Shown: positions 1 through 10,300 of the stretch, piece after piece
Layout: the number at the start of each line of letters is the position of its first letter
Position numbering within the stretch: position 1 is the first letter of the stretch
DNA from: Lachnospiraceae bacterium UBA3633
Lineage (GTDB): Bacteria; Bacillota; Clostridia; Lachnospirales; Lachnospiraceae
DNA: 64,000 nucleotides
Direction: 5' to 3'
Assembly (NCBI GenBank): GCA_002374095.1
Contig: DFKY01000010.1
Span: forward strand, 62,001-126,000
Made by a program: the position numbers and the translations under genes
Notes under the pieces: model-generated
What the model saw: only the letters and a program-made list of their open reading frames with translations
Database searches by the model: none
Told to the model about the DNA's origin: nothing

Positions 1-1065
1 GCACTTCGTGCACTTCGTGAAAGAAACATATCTACAAAAGTATTTGATTCTGGTCTTGGTATATCACTTTTTAGAGATAATTCTACAAGGACAAGATTCT
101 CTTTTGCATCAGCCTGCAATCTTCTTGGTCTTGAAGTTCAAGATCTTGATGAAGGAAAGTCTCAGATTGCTCATGGTGAGACAGTTCGTGAGACAGCCAA
201 TATGATTTCATTTATGGCAGACGTCATAGGTATAAGAGATGATATGTATATAGGAAAAGGTCATACTTATCAAAAAGCAGTTGTTGATGCTGTAACTGAA
301 GGATATAAGGCAGGAGTACTTGAGCAAAAACCAACTCTTGTAAACCTCCAATGTGACATAGACCATCCTACACAATGTATGGCAGATGCTCTTCATGTAA
401 TTCATGAGTTTGGCGGTATAGAAAATCTTAAAGGCAAAAAGATAGCTATGACTTGGGCATATAGTCCATCATATGGGAAGCCTCTATCTGTACCACAAGG
501 CGTCATTGGGCTTTTCACAAGGCTTGGTATGGAAGTAACACTTGCTCATCCGGAAGGATATGAAGTGATGCCAGAAGTTGAAGAAGTCGCTCGTAAGAAT
601 GCAGCTGCTACTGGTGGTAAGTTCACAAAAACAAATGACATGAAAGAAGCATTTAAGGATGCTGATATAGTATATCCAAAATCATGGGCACCATTTAAGG
701 CAATGGAGAAGAGAACGGATCTCTATGGAAAAGGTGACATGGATGGTATAAAAGCACTTGAAAAAGAACTTCTTGCAGAAAATGCAAAGCATACTGATTG
801 GGCATGCACAGAAGATATGATGAAACTTACTAAAGATGGAAAAGCACTTTATCTTCACTGTCTCCCAGCAGATATTACAGGTGTATCATGTAAGACAGGT
901 GAAGTAGATGCATCAGTTTTTGATAGATATAGAGAACCACTTTATAAAGAAGCAAGTTTTAAACCATATGTTATAGCTGCCATGATATTCCTTGCAAAAT
1001 TTAAAGACCCAATAGCAACACTTAAAGCACTTGAAAAAGATGCAAAGGTAAGAGTGCACGCATAA
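1..1065 (+). CDS. ygeW: YgeW-type knotted carbamoyltransferase, 5' truncated by window edge
   Basis: The frame is open from base 1, so the N-terminus (about 40 residues by comparison with the ~396-residue family) lies outside the window; 354 residues are visible. The carbamoyl-phosphate motif STRTR is at bases 82-96 and the HCLP motif of the transcarbamylase fold is near visible residue 286. The context (NLQCDIDHPTQ, then a long insert before HCLP) is that of YgeW rather than ornithine or aspartate transcarbamylase. In enterobacteria ygeW belongs to the anaerobic purine/urate gene set, where it is thought to act on a ureido intermediate to yield carbamoyl phosphate; its exact substrate is not readable here. 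It is followed 38 bases later by xdhA. The usual partners ygeX and ygeY are not in the window and may lie upstream. Confidence 0.93.
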   Translation, partial: ALRALRERNISTKVFDSGLGISLFRDNSTRTRFSFASACNLLGLEVQDLDEGKSQIAHGETVRETANMISFMADVIGIRDDMYIGKGHTYQKAVVDAVTEGYKAGVLEQKPTLVNLQCDIDHPTQCMADALHVIHEFGGIENLKGKKIAMTWAYSPSYGKPLSVPQGVIGLFTRLGMEVTLAHPEGYEVMPEVEEVARKNAAATGGKFTKTNDMKEAFKDADIVYPKSWAPFKAMEKRTDLYGKGDMDGIKALEKELLAENAKHTDWACTEDMMKLTKDGKALYLHCLPADITGVSCKTGEVDASVFDRYREPLYKEASFKPYVIAAMIFLAKFKDPIATLKALEKDAKVRVHA

Positions 1066-1103
1066 TAATAAGCTTGATTAATCCTATAATTAAGGAGCTA
1101 AAG

Positions 1104-3443
1104 ATGAATTATATAGGAAAGAGTAATTTAAGAGTTGATGCCTATGGCAAAGTGACTGGTAAAGCAAAATATACTGCTGACCTTGCACCAAAGGATAGTT
1201 TGATTGCAAAAGTTTTACATTCTACGATTGCAAATGGTGAAGTAATAAGTATGGATGTAAGTGCGGCAAAAAAAGTTCCTGGTGTGGTTGGAGTATTTAC
1301 ATGCTTTGATGTGCCAGATGTAGAGTTTCCAACAGCGGGGCATCCTTGGTCTACTGATCCAAAGCATCAAGATATAGCTGATAAAAAACTTTTGAATCAA
1401 AGGGTTAGATTTTATGGAGATGACATCGCTGCAGTAGTTGCTGAAAATGATGTAGCTGCAAGTCAAGCTTTAAAATTGATAAAAGTAGAATATAAAGAAT
1501 ATCCAGTACATACTGATGCTCGCTCTATGTTAAATGATAAGGATGCGATGGCTCTTCATCCTAACTGGCGAAAAGACAATGTGATAGCACATACATCTTT
1601 TAAATCAAGTGATGATTTTGATTATGATAAAGCAAAGCTTAAAGCAATAGAAGAATATGGCGAAGAGAATCTAATTGAAGTTGTAAAGAATGTAAAAACT
1701 CCAAGGATTTCTCATTGCCACATAGAGCTTCCTGTATCATATGCGTATGTAGATAGCAATGGCAAAGTGACTGTGGTTGCATCAACACAGCTTCCACATA
1801 TTTGTCGTCGTGTAGTAGCACAGGCTCTAAATATTCCTTGGGGAAAAGTCCGCGTGATAAAACCATACATAGGTGGTGGTTTTGGCAATAAACAAGACAT
1901 GTTGTACGAGCCACTTAATGCATGGTTAAGTGTCAAGTGTGGAGGGAAACCTGTAATTCTTGAGATACCAAGAGAAGATACTATGATAGGCACAAGGACT
2001 CGTCATCCGATGGATGGAGATGTAAGAGGGCTTGCCACAAAAGATGGAAAGCTTTTATGCAGAGAACTAAAAAATTATAGTACTAATGGTGGCTATGCAG
2101 CACATGGACACTCAATAACTGCAAAGTGTGCAGGTATATTTCAAAATCTATATAAGAATCCTTTAGGCGTTAATTCGGAAGCATGGACAGTATGGACAAA
2201 TGCTCCGACTTCAGCTGCGATGCGTGCTTATGGTGTGCCACAAGCTGTATCATTTGCGGAGACGCTTACAGATGATATATGCTTTAAAGGCGGATTTGAT
2301 CCACTCAAATTTAGACTTGATAATCTTTGTGATGAAAATCTTGTCGCTGGTGGAGTGAAGTTTTATACATATGGTTTGAAAAAATGTCTTGAGATAGGGG
2401 CGGAAAAGATTGATTGGTATAAAAAAAGAGAAGCATATAAAAATCAGATTGGACCTATAAGAAAAGGAGTTGGCATATGCTCATTTATCTATCAGACAGC
2501 GGTTGCTCCTATAGCACTTGAGACGGCATCTGTCCGCATGATACTCAATCAAGATGGATCTATGCAATTATCACTTGGCGCTACTGAAATAGGTCAAGGA
2601 GCTGATACCGTATTTACACAAATAGCTGCTGAATCAACAGGCATAAGCCCTGATAAAGTATATGTAATATCTACACAAGATACTGATGTGACTCCATTTG
2701 ATACTGGTGCATATGGCTCAAGACAAACATATGTGACTGGCAATGCAATAAAAGAGTGTGGATTATTACTTAAGAAAAAGATATGTGAGTATGCACTTTT
2801 GATGGAAGATGAAGATGGTATAAAAGGAAAGAAATTAGAAGACCTTGATGTGTCAGATAATTATGTGATAGATAAGAATACTATGGAAAAATTAATTCCA
2901 CTTGATAAACTTTCTACTACAGCATTTTATTCTTTTACACACAATCAGCATATAACTGCTGAGAAGACGACTGACATAACTACCAATACATTTGCATCAG
3001 GTTGTACATTCGTTGACTTAGAAGTAGATATGCCACTTGGCATCATCAATATAAAGGATATAATAAGTGTCCATGATTCAGGCACAATTATTAATCCAGC
3101 TCTTGCTACAGCACAAGTACATGGTGGTATGTCAATGAGTCTTGGATATGGAATGAGTGAAGAACTTATCCTTGATCCAGTGACAGGGAAAGCATACAAC
3201 AATAATATGCTTGATTATAAAATACCTACAGCTATGGATTCTCCAGACTTTAAAGTTGAATTTGTAGTGATGAAAGATCCAACTGGAGGCTATGGCAATA
3301 AAGCACTTGGTGAGCCACCTACAGTTGCACCAGCAGTTGCAGTAAGAAATGCAGTGTTAAATGCCACAGGAATTGGTTTTAATGAGTTTCCACTTACTGC
3401 TGAGCGGTTAGTGCATGAGTTTAAGGCAAAAGGTTTAATATAA
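1104..3443 (+). CDS. xdhA: XdhA-type molybdenum-binding hydroxylase subunit
   Basis: Large molybdopterin subunit of a three-subunit xanthine dehydrogenase-family enzyme; 779 residues, close to E. coli XdhA (YgeS). I chose the ATG at 1104 because TAAGGAG lies just upstream and the protein then opens with the family-typical MNYIGKSNLRVDAYGKVTGKAKY. The Mo-cofactor loop GGGFGNKQD is at residues 257-265, the substrate-pocket Arg is in AMRAYGVPQ, and the catalytic Glu is E737 in LGEPPT. The pocket Glu of bovine xanthine oxidase (Glu802) is Gln264 here, as it is in E. coli XdhA. The FAD (xdhB) and 2Fe-2S (xdhC) subunits follow immediately. It probably hydroxylates a purine in the cytoplasm; whether that is hypoxanthine, xanthine or another oxopurine cannot be read from sequence. 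Confidence 0.93.
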   Translation: MNYIGKSNLRVDAYGKVTGKAKYTADLAPKDSLIAKVLHSTIANGEVISMDVSAAKKVPGVVGVFTCFDVPDVEFPTAGHPWSTDPKHQDIADKKLLNQRVRFYGDDIAAVVAENDVAASQALKLIKVEYKEYPVHTDARSMLNDKDAMALHPNWRKDNVIAHTSFKSSDDFDYDKAKLKAIEEYGEENLIEVVKNVKTPRISHCHIELPVSYAYVDSNGKVTVVASTQLPHICRRVVAQALNIPWGKVRVIKPYIGGGFGNKQDMLYEPLNAWLSVKCGGKPVILEIPREDTMIGTRTRHPMDGDVRGLATKDGKLLCRELKNYSTNGGYAAHGHSITAKCAGIFQNLYKNPLGVNSEAWTVWTNAPTSAAMRAYGVPQAVSFAETLTDDICFKGGFDPLKFRLDNLCDENLVAGGVKFYTYGLKKCLEIGAEKIDWYKKREAYKNQIGPIRKGVGICSFIYQTAVAPIALETASVRMILNQDGSMQLSLGATEIGQGADTVFTQIAAESTGISPDKVYVISTQDTDVTPFDTGAYGSRQTYVTGNAIKECGLLLKKKICEYALLMEDEDGIKGKKLEDLDVSDNYVIDKNTMEKLIPLDKLSTTAFYSFTHNQHITAEKTTDITTNTFASGCTFVDLEVDMPLGIINIKDIISVHDSGTIINPALATAQVHGGMSMSLGYGMSEELILDPVTGKAYNNNMLDYKIPTAMDSPDFKVEFVVMKDPTGGYGNKALGEPPTVAPAVAVRNAVLNATGIGFNEFPLTAERLVHEFKAKGLI

Positions 3444-3473
3444 AGATTGCGGGTGAACCCAAGAGGAGCATAT

Positions 3474-4370
3474 ATGTTTGATATAAGTTTTTTATACGAA
3501 GCAAAAGATGTAAAAGATGCCATAAAAAAATTAGTAGAAAATGAAAATTCAGAGATTGTAAGTGGTGGCACAGATGTACTTATTCGTGTACGTGAAGGCA
3601 AAGATGCAGGGATGGGACTTGTGTCAATTCACAATATCTCGGAGCTAAAAGGAGTTAGCATTGAAAATGATGGCACTATAGTTATTGGTGCAGGTACATC
3701 ATTTCATGATATAACAAATGATGACATAATAAAAAAATATATACCATCGCTTGCTGAAGCTGTAGATACTATTGGTGGACCACAGATAAGAGAAACTGGT
3801 ACAATTGGCGGAAATATTTGTAATGGTGCAACATCTGCTGATTCTGCTTCAACTATGGTAGCACTTGATGCTTGTATAGTACTTGAAGGACCAGAAGGTG
3901 AAAGGATAGTTGATATAAAGGACTTTTATACAGGCCCAGGGAAAACTGTTCGTGACAGATGTGAAGTGTGCAAGTGTTTTAAAATTAAAAAAGAAAACTA
4001 TGAAAACTATTTTGGATATTATTTTAAATATGGTAAAAGGAAATCTCTTGAGATAGCTACACTTGGTTGCTCTGTACTTGTGAAGCTGAATGCAACAAAG
4101 GATGCTATAGATGATGTAAAGATTGCTTATGGAGTTGCAGCTCCTACTCCAAGTAGAGCAGTAAGCGCTGAAGAGTATGTGAGAGGTAAAAAACTTGTTG
4201 ATAAGAATCTACTTGATACATTTGCTGACAAAGCACTTTCTGATATGAAACCAAGAAATAGCTGGAGAGCAAGTAAAGAGTTTAGAGAGCAGCTTATAAA
4301 AGAGATGGCAAAGCGTTCTCTTGTAAACTCTATAAGAAGAGCAGGAGGTAAGATAGAATATTATGTCTAA
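3474..4370 (+). CDS. xdhB: XdhB-type FAD-binding hydroxylase subunit
   Basis: FAD subunit (CO dehydrogenase flavoprotein fold, 298 residues) that passes electrons from the 2Fe-2S subunit to the final acceptor. The start at 3474 is preferred because AAGAGGAG precedes it; a longer frame from 3447 has no ribosome binding site. The N-terminal flavin loop appears as SGGTDVLIRV around residues 33-42, and the second FAD contact as TIGGNICNGATSADS in the middle. The C-terminal CO_deh_flav_C-like region ends near residue 290. It lies between xdhA and xdhC in the E. coli xdhABC order, and its end overlaps xdhC by 8 bases, so the three are probably translationally coupled. Confidence 0.92.
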   Translation: MFDISFLYEAKDVKDAIKKLVENENSEIVSGGTDVLIRVREGKDAGMGLVSIHNISELKGVSIENDGTIVIGAGTSFHDITNDDIIKKYIPSLAEAVDTIGGPQIRETGTIGGNICNGATSADSASTMVALDACIVLEGPEGERIVDIKDFYTGPGKTVRDRCEVCKCFKIKKENYENYFGYYFKYGKRKSLEIATLGCSVLVKLNATKDAIDDVKIAYGVAAPTPSRAVSAEEYVRGKKLVDKNLLDTFADKALSDMKPRNSWRASKEFREQLIKEMAKRSLVNSIRRAGGKIEYYV

Positions 4371-4962
4371 GAAGATAATTACTTTACATGTCAATGGAAA
4401 AGATAGAGAAGTGATGATAGATGAGAGAGAGTCTTTATATGAGACTCTAAGAAATGAATTAAATCTCACTTCTGTAAAAAAAGGTTGTGAAGTTGGTGAA
4501 TGTGGCGCTTGCTCTGTGCTTTTAAATGGAAGATGTGTAGACAGTTGCATATATCTTACTATGTGGGCGGTAGGCAAAGACATCGTAACTGTTGAAGGAC
4601 TTCGTGATGAAGAAAATGATGATATAACTGATGTGCAGAAAGAGTTTATAAAAGAGGCGGCTGTGCAATGTGGCTTTTGTACTCCAGGGTTTATATTAAA
4701 GGCAGTAGAGATCGTAGGACATAATAAGCCATATACAAGAGATGAGATTAAGAAATTAATCACTGGTAATCTTTGCAGATGCACTGGATATATGAATATA
4801 GTTACAGCAATTGAACATGCCATAAAGCACAATATGGATAAACTTGGCGTACCATATGAAGTGATGCCATCTACTACATCATTTGATGTGCCTGAAGATG
4901 AAAAAGATAAGATGCTTGAAAGTTTGCTTGCCATGCAGAATAATGATGTGACAAAAATATAG
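4363..4962 (+). CDS. xdhC: XdhC-type 2Fe-2S hydroxylase subunit
   Basis: Small iron-sulfur subunit carrying two [2Fe-2S] clusters. The plant-type ferredoxin cluster is ligated by C42, C47, C50 and C62; the second, helical-domain cluster by C103, C106, C138 and C140 (CGFC and CRC motifs). The core ends near residue 160. About 40 charged residues follow that most family members lack; I see no known domain in this tail. The start overlaps the end of xdhB by 8 bases. It completes a full XdhABC enzyme whose electron acceptor could be NAD+, ferredoxin or the neighbouring YgfK oxidoreductase. Confidence 0.93.
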   Translation: MSKKIITLHVNGKDREVMIDERESLYETLRNELNLTSVKKGCEVGECGACSVLLNGRCVDSCIYLTMWAVGKDIVTVEGLRDEENDDITDVQKEFIKEAAVQCGFCTPGFILKAVEIVGHNKPYTRDEIKKLITGNLCRCTGYMNIVTAIEHAIKHNMDKLGVPYEVMPSTTSFDVPEDEKDKMLESLLAMQNNDVTKI

Positions 4963-4971
4963 GAGGAGAGT

Positions 4972-6303
4972 ATGATCTTAGTTTATAATGGAAGAGTTGT
5001 TACAAGAGATGAAAAAAATCCACTTATAAATAGTGGCGCAGTAGCGATTGAAGGAAATAAGATCGTTGAAGTTGGAGATAGCAGTACTCTTAAATCGAAG
5101 TATGGAAATGCAGAACTTATAGATGCTAAAGGTGCAGTAGTTATGCCAGCATTTATAAATATGCATGAGCATATTTATTCAGCTCTTGCACGTGGGCTAA
5201 ATATTAAAGGATATTCGGCCACAGATTTCTTGACTATTCTTGATGGCATGTGGTGGACTCTTGATAGAAATCTTGATAATGAGTTCACTAAACTTTCTGC
5301 CATACAAACTTATATTGAATCTGTTAAAAATGGTTGCACAACTACATTTGACCATCATGCTTCATTTGGTGAGATTGATGGCTCTCTTGATGCTATAGAA
5401 GAAGCGGCAAGGCTACTTGGAGTAAGGTCATGTCTTTGCTATGAGATTTCTGATAGAGATGGCATGGATAAATCAAAGAAATCAGTTCTTGAAAACTCTC
5501 GTTTTATTAAAAAGACACTTAAGAATAATGATGGTTTTATAAAAGCAATGTGTGGTATGCATGCTCAATTCACTATATCAGATGGGACATTTGAATTTGC
5601 AAGATCAGAGACACCAAAAGAAGTAGGATTTCATATTCATGTAGCTGAAGGTATAGAAGATCTTCATGATTGCCTAAAAAAACATGGTAAGAGAATAGTT
5701 GATAGACTTGATGATTTTGGTATACTTGGACCAAAATCGCTTCTTGCGCATTGCATATATGTAAATAGCCATGAGATGGATAGAATAAAAGAAACTGATA
5801 CGATGGTTGTGCATAATCCAGAATCAAATATGGGCAATGCTTGTGGTTGTCCGCCAACTATGGAGATGGTTCATAGAGGGATACTTACAGGACTTGGTAC
5901 AGATGGTTATACTCATGACATGATAGAATCATATAAGGTTGCCAATATCCTACATAAGCATCATCTTTGCACAGGTACTGCAGCTTGGACAGAAGTACCG
6001 CAGATGCTTTTCGAAAATAACGCAAAGATGGCAAATCGATATTTTGATATACCACTTGGGAAATTAAAAGAAGGTTATGCGGCTGATGTTATAGTTACAG
6101 ATTATTATCCACACACTCCTATGGATGAAACTAATATAAATGGAAACATTTTGTTTGGGATGTGTGGTCGTTCGGTTGTCACAACCATTGGTAATGGCAA
6201 AGTTCTTATGAAAGATAGAGTGCTTACTATGCTTGACGAAGAAAAGATGCTTTCTGATATTGCTGAAAAGACAAAAAAGCTATGGGACAGAATTAATAAA
6301 TAA
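4972..6303 (+). CDS. ssnA: SsnA-like aminohydrolase
   Basis: Amidohydrolase-superfamily protein of 443 residues, the same length as E. coli SsnA. The metal-site motifs are in order: HEHIYSALARG (first His pair), TTTFDHH, the His of FHIHVAEG, the His of LLAHCIYVN, and the Asp in GLGTDGYTHDM. The superfamily deaminates or opens heterocyclic rings with a divalent metal. In gut bacteria ssnA belongs to the anaerobic urate/purine gene set with ygeW, hyuA, ygfK and xdhD, all of which are nearby here. The exact substrate is not known from sequence. A good AGGAGAG site lies 6 bases before the ATG, and the gene follows xdhC by 9 bases. Confidence 0.9.
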   Translation: MILVYNGRVVTRDEKNPLINSGAVAIEGNKIVEVGDSSTLKSKYGNAELIDAKGAVVMPAFINMHEHIYSALARGLNIKGYSATDFLTILDGMWWTLDRNLDNEFTKLSAIQTYIESVKNGCTTTFDHHASFGEIDGSLDAIEEAARLLGVRSCLCYEISDRDGMDKSKKSVLENSRFIKKTLKNNDGFIKAMCGMHAQFTISDGTFEFARSETPKEVGFHIHVAEGIEDLHDCLKKHGKRIVDRLDDFGILGPKSLLAHCIYVNSHEMDRIKETDTMVVHNPESNMGNACGCPPTMEMVHRGILTGLGTDGYTHDMIESYKVANILHKHHLCTGTAAWTEVPQMLFENNAKMANRYFDIPLGKLKEGYAADVIVTDYYPHTPMDETNINGNILFGMCGRSVVTTIGNGKVLMKDRVLTMLDEEKMLSDIAEKTKKLWDRINK

Positions 6304-6407
6304 TGATATAAATTAAAAAGATGATTTGATAAATATATTCAACTATTAAAGCGGGAAAAGAATAATTTAAAAGTTAAATTAAGATAGCAAAGAAGCAATT
6401 TTTTGAT

Positions 6408-6695
6408 ATGACAGAATTTGAAGAAAAAGTATATTTAGAAGTTAAAAAGATACCAAAAGGGAAAGTTGATACTTACAAAGGAATTGCAATTAGAATAGGT
6501 TATCCAAATGCCGCAAGAGCGGTAGGAAATGCATTACATAAGAACCCTAGCCAGAAAAATATACCTTGTCATAGAGTAGTAAATAGTAAAGGGGAATGCT
6601 CTGGTAGTTTCGCCTTTGGAGGCAAAGGCGCACAGGAAAAACTTCTTAAAAAAGAAGGAATAGAATTTAAAAATTGTAGGGTTGTATTTGTATAA
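6408..6695 (+). CDS. MGMT-family alkyltransferase, catalytic domain only
   Basis: A 95-residue protein made solely of the DNA-binding/catalytic domain of O6-alkylguanine-DNA alkyltransferases. The PCHRVV signature with its acceptor Cys is present (around residues 47-52), as are the helix-turn-helix segment and the arginine-finger region with ARAVGNALHKNP. The N-terminal domain of Ogt/Ada is absent. Atl-type proteins usually replace the Cys, so the Cys here points to an active repair protein. There is a ~100-base AT-rich gap after ssnA and no strong ribosome binding site. It has no obvious link to purine breakdown and looks like an insertion into the catabolic block, together with the next two genes. 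Confidence 0.85.
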   Translation: MTEFEEKVYLEVKKIPKGKVDTYKGIAIRIGYPNAARAVGNALHKNPSQKNIPCHRVVNSKGECSGSFAFGGKGAQEKLLKKEGIEFKNCRVVFV

Positions 6696-6720
6696 TTATT
6701 AAAGCATAAAGGAGAGTGAT

Positions 6721-7011
6721 ATGTTTACTATTGACGAAATTAAAAATAGAGCAATCCCTATAGTGAAGAAATATAATGTTATTTCGCTAAGTTTATTTGG
6801 TTCATATGCTAGAAATGAACAAGATGAAAATAGTGATATAGATTTTTTGATTGATGCAAGTGGGGAAATGGGGCTTTTTGAGTATGTGGGGCTTTATCAG
6901 GAACTTGAGAAAGAATTTGGCTGCCATATTGATGTTGTGACAAGCGGAATAGAAGATAAAGAGTTTTTGCGTGAAATTGGAAAAGATAAGAAGGTTCTAT
7001 ATGCGGCATAA
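6721..7011 (+). CDS. MNT-type nucleotidyltransferase (antitoxin of HEPN/MNT pair)
   Basis: Minimal nucleotidyltransferase of 96 residues. The signature GSYARNEQDENSDIDFLID (near residues 27-45) combines the GS loop and the metal-binding DxD aspartates. Such proteins pair with HEPN RNases; in characterised MntA-HepT modules the MNT protein adds AMP residues to the HEPN toxin and silences it. The HEPN gene follows with an 11-base overlap, so the two are translationally coupled. AAAGGAG lies upstream of the ATG. The antitoxin role is inferred from family and gene pairing. Confidence 0.88.
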   Translation: MFTIDEIKNRAIPIVKKYNVISLSLFGSYARNEQDENSDIDFLIDASGEMGLFEYVGLYQELEKEFGCHIDVVTSGIEDKEFLREIGKDKKVLYAA

Positions 7012-7342
7012 TAATAAAAACAAAGTTATAGTAAAAAAAATGATTAAGTATTGTGACAAAATACTTGAGATTAAAGATAAAGAAAATTTGACAAAAGAAA
7101 AATATATGCATAGCGATGTTATCCAGCTTGCCATTGATATGTGTATATTCCAACTTACAGAATTATCATTACATTTAGATGATGATTTTAGAATTAAGCA
7201 TTTGGATATACCATGGGCTCAAATTAAAGGAATGAGAAACATTCATGCTCATGAGTATGATAAAATTGATAGAAACATTATTTGGAATACTATTGATAAT
7301 GATATTAAAGATTTAATGAATAAATTGCAAAAGATTTTGTAG
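7001..7342 (+). CDS. HEPN-domain RNase toxin (HepT-like)
   Basis: Helical protein of 113 residues with the HEPN active-site motif R-x4-H visible as RNIHAH near residue 80, followed by a Tyr three residues later (HAHEYD), as in HepT/DUF86 toxins. The start at 7001 overlaps the MNT gene by 11 bases and has AGAAGG upstream; a longer frame from 6971 would overlap the partner by 41 bases and has no better site. The family cleaves RNA when released from its MNT partner. It ends 26 bases before ygfK, so it may share transcripts with the catabolic genes. Confidence 0.85.
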   Translation: MRHNNKNKVIVKKMIKYCDKILEIKDKENLTKEKYMHSDVIQLAIDMCIFQLTELSLHLDDDFRIKHLDIPWAQIKGMRNIHAHEYDKIDRNIIWNTIDNDIKDLMNKLQKIL

Positions 7343-7368
7343 ATAAGAATAAATTTTGGAGGTGCAGT

Positions 7369-10300
7369 ATGAGTGAAATCATGAAGAGCATGCCATTTAA
7401 GAATCTGATGGAATGGATTGTGAATGAAGAAAAAAACAGCAATTCAATTTTCGGTGTAAAAAAGTTTTATAAAGCAGATGTTAAAAAAGGTTTTAATATC
7501 TATAAAGAGCATGTGGAGACTCCGATAGGACCAGCAGCTGGACCAAACTCACAACTTGCACAAAATATAATCGCTTCATATATAGCTGGCGCAAGATTTT
7601 TTGAACTTAAAACTGTGCAAGAGATGACCGGTGCTGATATGGTGAAAGCTGTTAATAAACCATGCATAAAGGCGGATGATGAGTGTTACAACTGTGAGTG
7701 GTCAACAGAACTTTATATGGATGAAGCAATCATGGAGTATATCAAAGCATGGGTTATACTTCATTTTATAGCAAAAGAATATGGCTTGGGAAGTACTGAT
7801 GGATTTGTATTTAATATGTCTGTCGGATATAACCTTGATGATATAAAAAAGAAAGATACGGATAAGTTTATAGAATGCATGAAAGATGCTGGGAAGCACC
7901 CTATCTTCAATGAGTGCATAGAATATCTGAAGGCTCATGTGCAAGAATACAAAAACTTTACACTTGATGACATTGAGAATATACCAAGAGCAGTGTGTCA
8001 CTCTGTGACAGAGTCAACTCTACATGGTTGCCCACCAGCAGAGATAGAAAGAATTGCAAGCTATCTTATGGAAGAAAAAGGTCTTAATACATTTATAAAG
8101 TGCAACCCTACACTTCTTGGATACGAAAGAGCAAGAAAGATACTTGATGACATGGGATATAGTTATATAGCATTTACTGATTCGCATTTTCTTACTGATC
8201 TTCAATGGGATGATGCTGTGGCTATGCTTAATAGACTCATGAAAAAAGCAGAAGAGCTTAATCTTACTTTTGGTGTAAAGCTCACCAATACTTTCCCTGT
8301 TGATGTAACACGAGATGAGTTGCCATCACAAGAAATGTATATGTCTGGAAAATCACTTTTTGCACTTTCAATCAAAGTAGCAGAGATGCTTGCATCTGAA
8401 TTTAATGGTCAACTTAAAATAGCATATTCTGGTGGTGCAGATTATTTCAATATTGATAAATTAATAGATAGTGGCATATGGCCTGTGACAGTTGCGACAA
8501 CTGTGCTTAAGCCAGGTGGATACGATAGATTTTATCAGATGGCAGAAAAAATTATGAGAGACATAAATGGTATGGTCTCTTTTGATGGAGTGAAAGTAGA
8601 CAAAGTAAAGAAACTTTCTGAAGACTCTAAATCTGACAAGCATCTGACAAAGAAGTCTCAAAGATTTAAACAAAAAAAGATTAAAATGAAAAATCCACTT
8701 ATAGATTGCTTTATGGCACCTTGCTCAAATACATGTCCTATAAACCAAGATATTTCACTTTATAATCATTATGTAAAAAATAACGAATTTGAAAAGGCAC
8801 TTGAAGTAATTTATAGAACAAATCCACTTCCTTTTATGACGGGAAATATCTGCGCTCACCCTTGTACTACAGCGTGCATGAGAAATCATTATGAGGATGG
8901 TATAGATATAAGAGGCAATAAGTTATGTGCTGCAAGAGGCGCTTTTGATGAAGTAATTAAAAAAATAAAACAAGCTCCAAGCAATGGCAAGACGGTGGCT
9001 GTAGTTGGAGCTGGGCCTGGTGGTATTGCAGTTTCGACATTCTTATCAAAAAATGGATATGCTGTGACAGTTTATGATAAAGAAAAGAAAGCTGGTGGAA
9101 CAGTATCAAATATTATCCCACACTTTAGGATTCCTATGGAAGAAATTGATAAAGATGTAGAATATGCAAAAGCTTGGGGTGTGAAATTTGAACTTGGAGT
9201 AGAGATACAAAGTGTCAAAGAATTAAAAGAAAAGTTTGACTATGTCATCATTGCTATTGGCGCGCATAAGGAAAGAAAAGCAGGCTTTGATGGTGATGAT
9301 AAATGCATTAATGCTCACAAGTTTTTAAAAGATTTTAATGAAAAAGATGGAAAGCTTAATATTGGGAAAAATGTAGCAGTTATTGGAGCGGGTAATACAG
9401 CGATGGATACTGTCCGTGCAGCAAAAAGGACAAGTGGTGTAGAAAATGTATATCTTGTATATAGAAGAAATATGTTAAATGCTCCAGCTGATGAAGATGA
9501 GATAGAACTTGCGAAGGCTGATGGAGTTTTGTTTAAAGAATTACATTATCCAATAAGTTTAGCGGATGGTGTATTAAAATGTAAATTGTGTAAACTTGGA
9601 CCAATTGGTTCTGATGGCAGAAATTCTGTTGAGACAACTGATGACCAAGTTGAAATTAAAGTTGACACTGTAATTGCATCAGTTGGTGAAAGCGTTGATG
9701 GTGAGTTTTATAGGAAAAATGGAATTGAAGTAAATGATAAAGGTCTTCCAGTGCTTAGTGGTACTATGGAGACAAATATTAAAGATGTATATGCAATAGG
9801 TGATGGAGCACTTGGAGCGTCAATTATTGTGAAAGCTATAGCTAATGCAAAAATAGTATCAGCAGCAATTAGCGGCAAGGGTTTTTCTGGCAATGAATTG
9901 CCAAATGAAAAAGTTGATGATATATATAATAACCGAGCAATACTTAAAGATCGAGTGGAGATAAGTGCTAATAATGTAGGGGCGAGCACGAATGATGCAA
10001 CTAGATGCTTACACTGCAACAAAGTTTGCGAAACTTGCAACGAGGTGTGCCCTAATCGCGCAAATGTCCATATTGTCTTGAAAGATGGTAGCCATCAGAT
10101 TGTGCATGTAGATAGCATGTGCAATGAATGCGGAAACTGTGCGACATTTTGTCCATATGAAAGTCGTCCTTATAAAGATAAATTCACATTATTCTTTGAT
10201 GAGAACGCTATGAATGACTCTACAAATGATGGATTTTATTATAAAGATGATTCTACATCAGTTGTACGAATTGATGGCAACACTTTTCAATATAAACTTG

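Noticed and set aside
4209..4934. 241-codon minus-strand ORF under xdhB/xdhC
   Set aside because: It is a shadow of two clear genes on the + strand with intact Cys motifs; its own composition is Ser/Phe-rich and non-biological.
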